From: Glandiceps talaboti
Lineage: Eukaryota; Hemichordata; Enteropneusta; Spengelidae
DNA: 64,000 bases
NCBI RefSeq assembly: GCF_964340395.1
Contig: NC_135553.1
Coordinates: forward strand, 2,017,501 to 2,081,500
Direction of reading: 5' to 3'
In this document: positions 13,064 to 44,200 of the stretch, piece after piece
How the letters are laid out: each line of letters begins with the position of its first letter
Numbering within the stretch: position 1 is the stretch's first letter
The notes under the pieces: generated by a model
Seen by the model: the letters and a program-made list of their open reading frames with translations, nothing else
The model's database searches: none
Told to the model about the DNA's origin: nothing
Made by a program: the position numbers and the translations under genes

Positions 13064-15834
13064 ATGTTACATGTATATCCAACTAACACGAGAACCGTTA
13101 TGGTGATTTGTTTCTTTGCTGGACTTGTAGATATACTATGCCAGCAACTGGAGTCCACGACTCGCTCTGATCACCGCCTTCACACTTTGCGATGGGAAGT
13201 TCCTACAGAATGGATTAAAGAAGATTTTCCTAATCCAACGACTAAAACTGGCTCCTTGTACTGTGGACGGAATGGAATGCAATCGTTAATCTGTGATCCA
13301 AATGGTATTCTATCCACATATCAAGGTATTCTACAGTCACACTACTTTCACTACTTACAATAGGCATTGGCAAATGTCAAGTGTTTTTTACAAGGCTTGT
13401 TTGTATCTTATTTATCATGTTATGTTGTGAGAGTTTCTAACTGAAATATCGTTTTTTATGTGACTTGTAATGAATTATCTGAACATTAGTTCCTAAGCAT
13501 CACTACAACTAGTTAATTTTTTTAAAAATTAAACGTTTGGGCAAAGCGATTTCCTTTTATGTGGACATACCCGCACAATCACACTATTCTACAGCGATCC
13601 ATTCAGGTTTGGGACTACATGACAGGGCTATGTTGCACGCTCTATATCACGTTGCTGTGGAACTGTCCCAGTCATTTCATAGGTTATCCCGGAGTCCCCC
13701 GGGCACTGCAACATGGCACAATTCGTTAGACTTGATAGAATCTAAAGAAGATGTGATAAAGATAAAGAAAAATAGCGGGACAAAGAATAATTGAGTTAGA
13801 CTCTGTTCCTAAATGTATTTTATTCTGAGTACAAAGTCCTTAATAAATATAGTTAAACACGATTCCTTAAGAAAGACAAGTACACTTTATCTTAACCTCC
13901 CTTTTATTTCTTGGTTTGTCAGACCTCAAAATTTAAATGAACGTGGAAATATAATATTAATTTGTTGATTGATTGTTGTAATTTGTCTTCCATAGCTAAT
14001 ACTGTGGACGATATGTTGGCTAATTACTCCATGACAATTCAATACAGAGAAAACATCAATTTGACATTCAATGGTCCCAATGGAATTAACACTACCAATC
14101 AATTCATTAGAGGAGTTGCGATTGTTCAGAAGATGAAGACACTGGGAATGTAGGTATTGTAATGTGTTTATGTGTCAATGCACGACCTGACCTATTTCCA
14201 TATTCTAGATCTTCGTATCTCACACATACATGCCCCACTCTGGTAGACTGGTATCAATCACTTCCCTGTCACAACCCCATAATTCGTACATACAGTGCCA
14301 TGACTTGACCACGTGACGCACCCCACGTGACGTACCCCTGTGGTGTTTAGTAACGCTCTAAACTTGCAACTCTGGAATGTAAATATTTTTTTTTTCAACT
14401 TTGTACAATGGAACTTAATACCGTACGTCTTGTACGGCTTGCAGATAGATGAATACCTGATGACGGTAGACTTTCTCATAAATACACGATTTCGTTAAAG
14501 CTAAAATCCAAACTTATCAAATTTCAACATACAGGAAAGGCAATTTTTCTCTTAAGTTTTTAGTAAAATTCAGAAGATCATTCGTTTCACATACAGATAT
14601 TATGGAGATATTAGCTTAAACTTTCATTTAAATTTATTATACAAGAAACAAATATATAAAGATATATCTTACTATATTCGCATCGCAGGTCGATAGAGGA
14701 CGCTGCTGATGTGTGGGCATCTTATTTGAGAGCTGTTGCTTGGCGACGGAACAGGTGTGAAAATGATATCGTCATATTCCTTTCAGCAGATGATAAAATT
14801 GTGAGTACTGTATCAGTAAATAATTCACAATCACTCAATCCATTGCCTGTACTAGTCAACGTTATCACCATAAACACAATACTACTAATAATAATAACCA
14901 AAAGTGTTCATCAGCTTTTAGATCAAATAATTTACCAAAGGTTCTAACACACAAGCAGTTCAAAGTTTTGTTTTTTTTATCATTGAGCTTTCGATCTGTC
15001 TTGGTCGTCGATCCTCATTAGAATGACAAATTCCATAGTTACAGCTGACCACTAGGTGGCGGTATGATCAGCCGATTATAGATGTTAGGTAGTTATACCC
15101 CCGTCTCTGTGAATTATTATAAATATAATAAAAGCTTTAATCACATAGAAATACTTATACATATCTTCCGCCAAAATAGAGTGGAGTTGGATGTTTTTGA
15201 TAAAACTAGCCACGACTAAATCACACGTGCATAAATTTATGAAAAGTCTAGACCAAATCACAGGTTGTACGAAAACCGTTATATTGAAAAATGGTTTATG
15301 TCTAAAGAAGGTCTGATTTGGTATACGGTTTTCATTGAAACCTTGGATGTAATCTCCTCTTTAAAAGTTAAACGTTATTTAATTCCATAGACGTTGGAGA
15401 GAAACCTTTATAAAAGCTTTTATATAAATACTTTGCTGCTGATTCTAAACCAACCCCGAATGTTGGTATACAGTATTTCTTACCTTGGAAAGTGGCTAAC
15501 ACAAAGTTTTGTTTTTAAAAAAATGCAGATTCGCACATCTATTGGCCATTTGGCGACTAAAAGTGATATAAATATGGACATAGGAAGACTTGAACAAGAA
15601 GCTCAGATGTATATCCAGAATGGTAGTTACTATAAAGGACTATGGATTCTTCTATATCGCATTTCTTCTGAGCTGACGATGATGGATAATGGGATACCCA
15701 CCGGCTCTGAAGACTCTAGTTTGCCACTATTTGCTGTTGTCAGTGCAGTTATTGGACTGACTGTGTTTGGACTCTTACTCGGAGTTGTTGCTACTATGTT
15801 ACTAGTAACATACAAAGGTCATCTTAAAATTTAA
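13064..15834 (+). CDS. Gene C: MOLO1-like type I membrane protein (TPM-like domain), 277 aa
   Basis: Four exons: 13064-13325, 13996-14149, 14689-14800 and 15529-15834 (834 bp including stop). Intron phases (1, 2, 0) are the same as in gene B. Residues about 12-28 are hydrophobic (VMVICFFAGLVDILC), a likely signal peptide. Exon 1 carries FPNPTT, YCGRNG and SLICDPNGIL. Exon 2 has TVDDMLANYS and GVAIVQKMKTLGM, exon 3 has DAADVWASYLRAVAW and DIVIFLSADDKI. Exon 4 (IRTSIGHLATKSDINMDIGRL) ends in a long hydrophobic helix at about residues 242-269 and a very short tail (TYKGHLKI). Unlike gene B, exon 2 has none of the clustered cysteines and the cytoplasmic tail is nearly absent, so the two copies have diverged in disulphide pattern and tail. 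The open frame continues upstream of 15529, but CAG at 15526-15528 and homology to gene B set the acceptor there. Confidence 0.87.
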
Positions 15835-15882
15835 TATCTGACTGATGATTGAGCTTCATCTCCCTCTCTCCCTTCGTCCTCT

Positions 15883-15883
<1 letters not shown>

Positions 15884-15945
<62 letters not shown>
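15884..15945. repeat. (CT)n microsatellite
   Basis: About 30 CT dinucleotides in the presumed 3' UTR of gene C, starting about 50 bp after the stop codon. Confidence 0.96.
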
Positions 15946-15949
<4 letters not shown>

Positions 15950-15999
15950 GTAGCCTATTATACTATCATTTGTTTTCATAGGTGTATCTGGATTTTTGA

Positions 16000-16005
16000 A
16001 ATAAA
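16000..16005 (+). promoter_or_regulatory. Candidate poly(A) signal of gene C
   Basis: AATAAA on the plus strand, about 165 bp after the gene C stop codon. No transcript end is available to confirm it. Confidence 0.55.
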
Positions 16006-16036
16006 ATAACTAGTCGATTCTACTTCAGAACTATCC

Positions 16037-16042
16037 TTTATT
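16037..16042 (-). promoter_or_regulatory. Candidate poly(A) signal of gene D
   Basis: TTTATT on the plus strand reads AATAAA on the minus strand, about 490 bp after the gene D stop. It lies only 31 bp from the gene C signal. Confidence 0.45.
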
Positions 16043-16067
16043 TTACATGCAATGTCAACCAGCTCAT

Positions 16068-16095
16068 CACCACCACCACCACCACCACCACCACC

Positions 16096-16128
<33 letters not shown>
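16068..16128. repeat. (CCA)n/(TCA)n trinucleotide repeat
   Basis: CCA block followed by TCA block within the presumed 3' UTR of gene D. Confidence 0.94.
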
Positions 16129-16528
16129 TTTATCACCACTGTATTGTCAAATTATATGAAATTTGAAGATATTGTCTATTTACCAAACATTATTGAATAT
16201 ACAATAATTCTAAGAAACAAATAGTTACACCAACACGCTTTACAAGTCACGTGTACTTTGGAATCATGTATGTACCAAATTGTATGGAATTTAAAGCTTG
16301 TATTATTAAAATATAGTCTAATTTTACTGAAAATCTTTAATTGTGCGAATGCCAGTCAAACATTACACCATGATACATGTAGTTAGAGAAACTCGGCACA
16401 AGATAGTTTTGTCACAGTTTGAGAAGACAAACTCGGAAAGTTGATGGAATTGTGCTGTGATTTTCTGTAAGGTATCAATAGCTTCCACAGACAAACTAAA
16501 AAGTAAGAGCTTCAATAATCAAGATATA

Positions 16529-36286
<19,758 letters not shown>

Positions 36287-36687
36287 TTCAAATGACTACA
36301 GTATATACATCACGTATAGTCTCGTGCACGAACAGCAGTGATGAGGTCACAATAACATAAATCAGGCGACCAAATAGAACACCCTTACACGGGCCGGGGG
36401 GGGGGGGTCCTCTCAAATTTTCAGACGGGAATGTGCGGCACAATTTCAAATTCAAAACATCTACCCTGTAGAATTAAAAAAAGTCTCATTGAGGAATTTC
36501 TGATCACAATCACCCGCTTAATTATCCTGACACTGTGGTGTAGATACTTCAACAAGACGTTTTGCAGTATCGACCCCATGATTAAGGAATTTTAAAATGA
36601 CAAGTCGACCTATGTGTGTGTAGGGACTTTATCGTGAAAAAGTGGCCCACTAGCACTTTGGCACCACATACCCATCCATCTTTCTGT

Positions 36688-36722
36688 GGGGGCGGGGTGG
36701 GGGTGGGGGTGGGGGTGGGGGA
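36688..36722 (+). repeat. G-run tract (potential G-quadruplex)
   Basis: Successive runs of four to five G separated by single T or C bases, with at least five G runs within 35 bp, between genes D and E. Confidence 0.7.
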
Positions 36723-36769
36723 ACGGGCCAACTTCAGACATCATTTATCATTATGTTTAAAAATATATC

Positions 36770-36975
36770 TAACTTTGGATGAAAATTACAATTAATAGAA
36801 ATCTAAATTTAAATAAAGATGTCCACAAAGCACTTTTGAAATCTAAAAAATAGTTTTAGGACAGCAATGTTTCATTTAGTACCTCGTTTTGGTACTTGCA
36901 TGCCTGCACAATAGGCTAATTATCATCAGGGTCTGGCTCATGGATAGCTGCAATAATTGTAGCTTTTCTTCTGTT
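36770..36975 (+). repeat. Direct repeat R1, left copy
   Basis: Matches 61670-61860 in the same orientation, sharing TGGATGAAAATTACAA, CACTTTTGAAATCTAAA, TTTGGTAC, TGCATGCCTGCA and CTGCAATAATTGTAGC. The two copies flank gene E. Confidence 0.8.
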
Positions 36976-37192
36976 TTTCAGTTTTTCGTTTGTTTGAGTT
37001 TGAACGAAAAAAGCTCAAAAACATTTAAAAAAACCCAAACTCAAACGCACTTGCAGCTAGCTAGATTATATTATCATATTGTTGCATAGCAACATTGTTG
37101 ATATTGATCTACTCTGTCGTTCATGTTTGTCAGTATTTATCAGCTGTTGTTCTTATCTGTTTGTTTTTCGTAAAAGTAACTAACTAAAATAA

Positions 37193-37575
37193 GGGAGCCT
37201 TCAGTATTTACAAGGGGGGGGGGGCGGAGGAATCGGGAGGTAGGTCACATTTTACAAACCTGTTCTTGGGGGAGGGTCATATTTTGCATTACAATGTTTG
37301 GGAGAGGGTCACATTTTACAATCCATAGTTTTGTGACCAAACTGAAAATTAAATTATTGTCAATTTGTTTTGTGTGTTTTGAGATGTAAAAGTGAGATGA
37401 GCACTCAACATTTATTTTTACGAGTACTTTATATGCCAAAATACAAAAATAAAAATACATATATTGTAAGAAAATTGTTCAATAAAACGATGCATTTTGT
37501 TGAGTGTACCATCTCACCTTATCATTCACACTGTCTGTGAATGTCGTTGTTAAAATAAGATGGTGATGGTAGCAG

Positions 37576-37617
<42 letters not shown>

Positions 37618-37621
37618 CAAC

Positions 37622-37674
<53 letters not shown>

Positions 37675-38166
37675 AGTTTTGAATGTCATAGAGAACACGG
37701 ACAGTGATACATGTACTGACTCAAGTAGTAACAGTGAGTCAGATTAGAGTGACACTGATAATGGCAATACTGAAGGTAAAGGTGATGATGATGACAATGA
37801 TATCAGGGAACTTTTACAAGTGACCAGATCAGGCAAAGTATGCACAACATAAAAACACGTTTTAGATTAAACTAGATTGTGTATGATTATAAGAGAAAGG
37901 TAACTAGCCCGTCTTTTACTGTTTTGTCACTTTATATGTACAAATGTTGCTTTATCTAGTCCAACTCATTTAATTTGTATGTATATATATAATGGGAAAA
38001 TTGATTAACGTTCAGTATATGCAATTGTCATGGGGGGGGGGTCATGTTTTACAGAATGGGACAAAGGGGAGGGTCACTTCTTACAAATGGAGAATGGGGG
38101 GGGGGTCATGTTTTACTTAATAGACCATGTGTGATTCCCCCCCCCTGGCGAATACTGAAGGCTCCC
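37193..38166. mobile_element. Candidate non-autonomous DNA transposon with 16-bp terminal inverted repeats
   Basis: GGGAGCCTTCAGTATT at 37193 and its exact reverse complement ending at 38166 bound 974 bp. TAACTAACTAA lies on both sides: 37178-37188 and directly after the right end. On the left, five bases intervene, so the exact target-site duplication is uncertain. Just inside both ends lie poly-G or poly-C runs and repeated GGGTCA(C/T)(A/G)TTTTAC segments. The centre has a GAT run continuing into an Asp/Ser-rich frame ending in VTRSGKVCTT. The superfamily is not recognised. Confidence 0.55.
37577..37672. repeat. (GAT)n trinucleotide repeat
   Basis: About 31 GAT units with one ACAAC interruption, inside the candidate transposon. 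In the Asp frame it continues to ENTDSDTCTDSSSNSESD before a stop at 37745-37747, then resumes in the same frame. Confidence 0.93.
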
Positions 38167-38274
38167 TAACTAACTAAGCCCTGACCCCAGTGGGTTGACC
38201 TCCGTTTTAATGAACAGCGCGCAGCAATAGGTGGGCTCTTGAAATCATCAATCCACCCCAACTTCAACTTGACA

Positions 38275-41200
38275 ATGGCTTCAAGCAATGGTAATGCATT
38301 GATGTTCTTTGTAAACGGAAAGAAGGTACGTTTTGCATGCACAACTCTCTCAATTCATGGATAACGGTATGGAGGTCGGTGGGAACCGAGGGACTTCATG
38401 TACCAACTACCATTGACCAGAGTATACGACGGTTCTCTACTTGTGTTAGGCTCTCTGCATGATAAGGGTTACAGTGCTGTTACATGTAAGACGTCATGAA
38501 TGTATTCTACATTCCAACACCATTTTGGTGATATGATATTCAAGGTGGTTGCTGAGATACTCAAGCAATCATGTCACTAAATTTTATACCTTCTATATTG
38601 TTAATCCATTTTAGATGTGATAGATCCGAACTACTATTTTTATGTATCACACCTAGCTCTGGCTGGATGTTATGCTAAGAGGTTGGACAGGGAAGACGTG
38701 TCAAACCTCGTAGCATATACATCCAGAGCTGCACCATAATACCGGGCATAATACTACTGCATGCTAAGACACTTGCGTACTTGTGACTCAAGATATGGTT
38801 TGGGCGATAACGAAGCCACTATTTGCACAGTTGCTGGGCGAATAACCTTTGGAACGAACAGCTATACAATGTCTTTGCATTTCAACTCACCAACGTCACG
38901 CTGCAGTGGAACGGCGGTCTAGACATGAATCAGAAGCATTGCCATAGAGTAACTGTTGGATAATAGCCAATCTTAACTAATTTAACTAATTTGCATAATA
39001 CCAAAGTTTTAACCTACAGCTTTGAATAAACAGCTAAAAATACTTGCACATGAGGGGCTCCGAGTCTTCAACATAAAATGATAGCCTAAGAAACATAAAA
39101 GTAAAAAGATTCCAATTTTCAAGCAACTGACATACTGATGTATTATATATATGTGTGTGTGTGTGTGTGTGCGAGCATGCGCGCATGTGTGTATGTGTAT
39201 GTATGTATGTATCAGTATGTATGTATGACTATGTATGTATGTATGTATGTGTGCATGCGTGTGTGTGCATATGTATGTGTGTATGTGTGTATGTGTGTAT
39301 GTATGTGTGCATGCATGCATGCATGTGTCTGTCAGTGTTTGTCTGTCTGCAGTGCTATGTCTGTGGCTGTGTCTGTCGTGTGTCTGTTCCTGTTGTCTGT
39401 CTGATCTTCTTTACTTACTAGTAGTACAAGCCTTTATTTCAGACAATTAGATATTTATACAAAACATTTTTCTTTGTTCAGTTGAGGAAAATGTGCAAAA
39501 TGACAAGAAGTAATGTGAAAGCCCTCATGTCACAAATATTTTTGGCAAAATGAATTAAAATGTCTTAGCATTGTATATTTATCTTGCACAAACTTAATGT
39601 ATAACTATAGGACAATGTTACAATGTACTAAGTGCAATAAATTTTAGCAGAACCAATGACTTATAGTTGCATGACCTTGGAAAGTAGAACCACATGAAAA
39701 TAAATCCCATATTATGTTGAAGCTTAGCTTTTATGTGATACAACATTTTCCAATCTGATTAGAAATACTTAATTTGTTTTTCAGATAACGGATCATAATG
39801 TTGATCCTGAACTGACTTTGTTGTCCTACCTCAGAAGGAAATGTATCCTTATTGACAAACTGGTAAAATTATGTAACCACGCAACTTTATTACACAACTA
39901 TAACTTCAGCGGGTACAGTGTGGTAAAAACAACAACAATAAGAATGCTATAACAACAAATTGACTGTTGAAACACTAACAATTTATATCTTATAATAATG
40001 TATAATGTAGAATTACTGTCATCTCTGGTATGTTTTCTTTTGTTGGCAACCACTTATTTGACTTTCATTACATTTCATAAAAGATGTTAATAAAGTCCTT
40101 ATTTCTTTAATCTTAAATTAGTGTAATTTTACACTATGTCTATTTCATCTGAAATGCTACATTATCAAATTATCAAAATTGTACTCACCATTACAGGGGG
40201 ATACACTTGATTATTCTCAAGATGAAACATCCTTAGTCCAAGAATAGTCACATAAATGAAGATTCAACAACATTTTTAAGAGTACAGATGGGTATACAGG
40301 AGAAATGATATTGTCTTGGTGTTTTACTCATGTGACATGACATCTTTTACGCACACTTGGACAAGTTCAAATGCAAAAAAAAAAATTATCTAGGTGCCAG
40401 TGGAGATGTATATGTAGATCGAAGTGGACACCTGTTATGTTGTCATCAGTTAGAGAGTAAACAATTGAAGTCATTGAATCATTAAGTTCATATTTTCAGC
40501 ATGAGCCTGTGTCTACTGCATTGTAAACAAATAATAATACTTAATCACTTTTCAGTGTGATTCGGTAAAGGATTCTGATGGATGTGTTGTGTCACTGTTA
40601 TTGTCAATCTTGAAATGTATCCATCTTTGTGTCAAAACACTCCCACGAGTGAAATACCAAGCCAATATCATTTCTATTGTAAAATGAAACTTGTGACTTT
40701 ATGCAAGTGTTCAACAATGGATAGTAATGATTATAAGTATGTGTGTCAATACACTTAAATATAGAGCTGTGTATAAAAAAAGTTTTCATTCAAAGCATTT
40801 AAACTTAACTTCGGTAAATTCAGTACATCTAACGGGTAGTAAGCTAGGCTGTGGTGAAGGAGGATGTGGAGCTTGTACTGTGATGTTATCAAGATTTGAC
40901 CATCAAGCCAAGAAGATATTGTATCCTTTGTATATATCAAAGTAATGTGTAACATTTTGCATGCTTCAAATAGAGTGTGTGGTAGATGTGGATATTTAGT
41001 GCCCCATAGATTTGAATCATTTAAAGATTTGTCAAGATAAGTACTGTTTTGTAATAGGTTTAGGGTTGGCAAATAATTCAAGTTTTTTTTTAGGATTTTT
41101 CCCTAATATGCTAATGGTGTTTTCAAATTTATTTACAAAACAAAGAATTAGGGTATTGATATTATCGGTAGTTAGAATTTGGTTAATTTCTCCTATACCT

Positions 41201-44200
41201 TACAAAGACATTATGCAGTGAATGCTTGTTATACCCCTGTATGTGCTGTACATGGAATGGCTGTCACCACAGTGGAAGGTGTTGGTTCATCAAATAAATT
41301 ACATCCTATTCAGGTAAGGTTTTCATCTCTCTATATGTGATTATTTATTTAAAGTTACACTCGACTTGTAGTGTAATACCATAAATTATGACTAATTCTA
41401 TTCATTGTACACATACATGTGACTTAGACTGACAAATCAGCCGTTGAGGGCGTGGTCTAATTTCCAAACTATTACGGCAGGCTCTAGACAGGCTGAATGG
41501 CCCAGACCCGATGATGTTATTGCAGTCTACCATGTGACTCTGTACAGATATCATTCTCTCTAAATGAGCCTTATTTTGCTCCTTGGTCTGTTTTTTTTAT
41601 CTCCATTCAGAATTATGAGCCTGTATATATATTACAGAGTAAAATGGAGTTTAGTGTTAAAATTCAAAAAAATTTTACTTTGTAACTTTATTCTTACAAA
41701 TAATACAATACAATTTTTTCTATCATAAAACAGGAACGTCTTGCAAAGGCTCATGGTTTACAATGTGGGTTTTGTACACCTGGGATTGTGATGTCAATGT
41801 ATGCATTGCTACGGAACAATCCTCAACCAACAAGTCAGGGAATTGAAGATGCTTTGGTAGGAAATCTGTGTCGTTGTACAGGATATCGACCGATACTTGA
41901 AGGACTGAATACTTTTACTGAGGTAAACATGTCATCTGATGGTATTATGGCAGCCATAGATATATACACTTTACTCTATGATAGCTATACAGCTGTGAAT
42001 ACTGAATCATGTGAAAATGTCTCTTTTCCAAAATCTAATTTAACTTATGTAAACCAAGGTAGTAGTCATATGAATGATTATAATTGTGAAAACCAGTTAG
42101 CACGCTATGTATTGCATTATTTTCCAAATAAAAAAAAAATATGCTGTTATTTGTATGAAATCATTTGATGTTGTTGGTCCTTGTTCAGAATTGAAACTTG
42201 TTCACATTTGCCAATCTGAAAGGAAAATGTATGTTCTACCAATTCATAATCCTATCAGTATTGATATTTAAACTGTTATTTCCTCCTCCTATTTCAGAAT
42301 GGTTGCTGTGGAAACCCATCTGCTTGTTGTAAGAAATTAGAAGGCGATGAAGATGTGAGTGTTTGAGATATATTAATACTAAATATCGTCTACAGTATTC
42401 AAATGTTGAGCTATTAGTGTCGTAGAATCATGATATCTTTCCATATCACAGAAGACTCAACTAATGTTTTTAGTGGTTGATCATGCAAACTGTCAGAATT
42501 AAAAACCTTTGTTTTGTAGATTTTGATTACCAAATGAAACCATCAATTTGCTGTTTAAATAAATAAATAACATTGTTTTCGTATATTTATGCTATTATTC
42601 TTATTTGTAGATGATATGTGGTCTTTTCACACCCAGTGACTTCGCTCCTTATGATCCATCACAGGAACCTATCTTTCCACCAGAATTACAGGTAATATTC
42701 CTTCACAATGTCAAAGTACACCATAAATGTAAAGCTGTAGTGTAGGATGTACATATATGTTTTGTTTGAGTATCAAAATTCACATTTTACTCAATAAGCT
42801 AGTTAAAATATTAGAACTTTAGAACTACTGAATTAAAAAGAGAAGTTTGATAAAATCGATATGTGTTGTTAAATCGGCATTGATAATCATTTACCATGTT
42901 TATTACCAATTTTTATGATCTTAGTTGAGTGATGAGTTTAACTCTACCACTGTACGATTCATTGGTAAATCTATGACGTGGATCCGACCAATCACATTGA
43001 CTGAATTACTGAGATTGAAATTAGAGATCCCTGATGCTAAACTGGTGGTAGGAAATGCTGAACTCAGTAAGTTGATATACCATTCTGAACCATGAACTCC
43101 TAAGTCAAATTTACTGGTAATTGGTTATTTACAACCAAAAGTTTCAACTCACAGAGATGAATGGTCATTTGGTTTTTCTTGACCAATTAGCATGAACCTA
43201 ATTTTACAACCTTCGTGTACTATATATTATATATTTATCATCCTGTACTATTGGATTTATTCTACTTCCATGACGTCATTGTAATCATTTGGCAATGACA
43301 ATTTCAGGACCTAAATCAGTAATGATCTTTGGTTTATTTTTCAGAATTTGAACTGATGGGAAAGCAATCAGGACATCAAACTTTGATATCACCAACTTAC
43401 ATACCAGAGTTAAACCATGTAGAAGTCAGTAATGATAGCATGACATTTGGTTCTTCAGTAACACTGACCTGTATGGGTGAAGCATTAAAGAAACGAGTGG
43501 AAGAAATACCACGTATGTACAGCATTTCAATGTACCCAAAGAACTTCATCATGATTTAAAATTGATTGATTGAAAATATAGCTTTTGTTTAAATGCATTC
43601 AACAGCTTGTAGAATTAGATGAATATGTGTATTTGAAAGTATATACAGGGACGTATAAACAGATTGCTGGTATATGTCTCTTTTTAAAAAAGAAATACAA
43701 ACCATGTAGAACTAATTGAATTAATATAACATGTTATTTTCATGACATAAAATAATCATTCCATGAAATTTTAAAACATATTTTGAAAATGCTGTCACAA
43801 ATAAGCTAATTAGATTAAATATATTTTTGTTCTTGATGTTTAGGTGTTAATGGACAGGCTTTCACTGCTTTACTGGAAATGTTTGAAATGTTTGGTGACG
43901 TACAATTAAGAAATGTATCTGTAAGTTTACAATTCTTTTCTCTGAAGAAAGCATTTCTTTCTTGTCAGACCAGCTTTAATACTAAATCATGTATCTGTAA
44001 TACCGTCATATATATGTTTATTTGTGTATGTAAATTTTTGATAAACCATTTCCAGTGTCCTTAAGGGATGATCACACAATGTCACACGAGTTCAATAAGC
44101 AAACTTCGTTCATTTAGGGGTGGGGGGGGGGGTCTAAGGAATCTATGCGATTGCTGAACTTCATTTTCACACTTCTAATCACATTTCGACATAAAACTTT

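Larger units (their letters stand above)
15835..16528. other. Convergent 3' region between genes C and D
   Basis: 694 bp between the two stop codons, containing both presumed 3' UTRs. It holds a CT run, a CCA/TCA run and one candidate poly(A) signal per gene. There is no open frame of interest. Confidence 0.7.
36287..38274. promoter_or_regulatory. Head-to-head intergenic region of genes D and E
   Basis: About 2 kb between the ATG codons of the two enzymes, which must hold both promoters. It contains G runs (36395-36407, 36688-36722), a segment repeated at 61670-61860, and a candidate transposon (37193-38166) that ends only 108 bp before the gene E ATG. No core promoter motif is obvious. Shared control is inferred from arrangement only. 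Confidence 0.5.

Noticed and set aside
15394-15528. Upstream part of the open frame leading into gene C exon 4
   Set aside because: Gene B homology and the CAG acceptor at 15526-15528 place the exon start at 15529; the upstream part has no counterpart.
37560-37860. Asp-rich frame as an extra coding exon
   Set aside because: Interrupted by a stop at 37745, largely a GAT microsatellite, and bounded by transposon-like ends; kept only as a finding.
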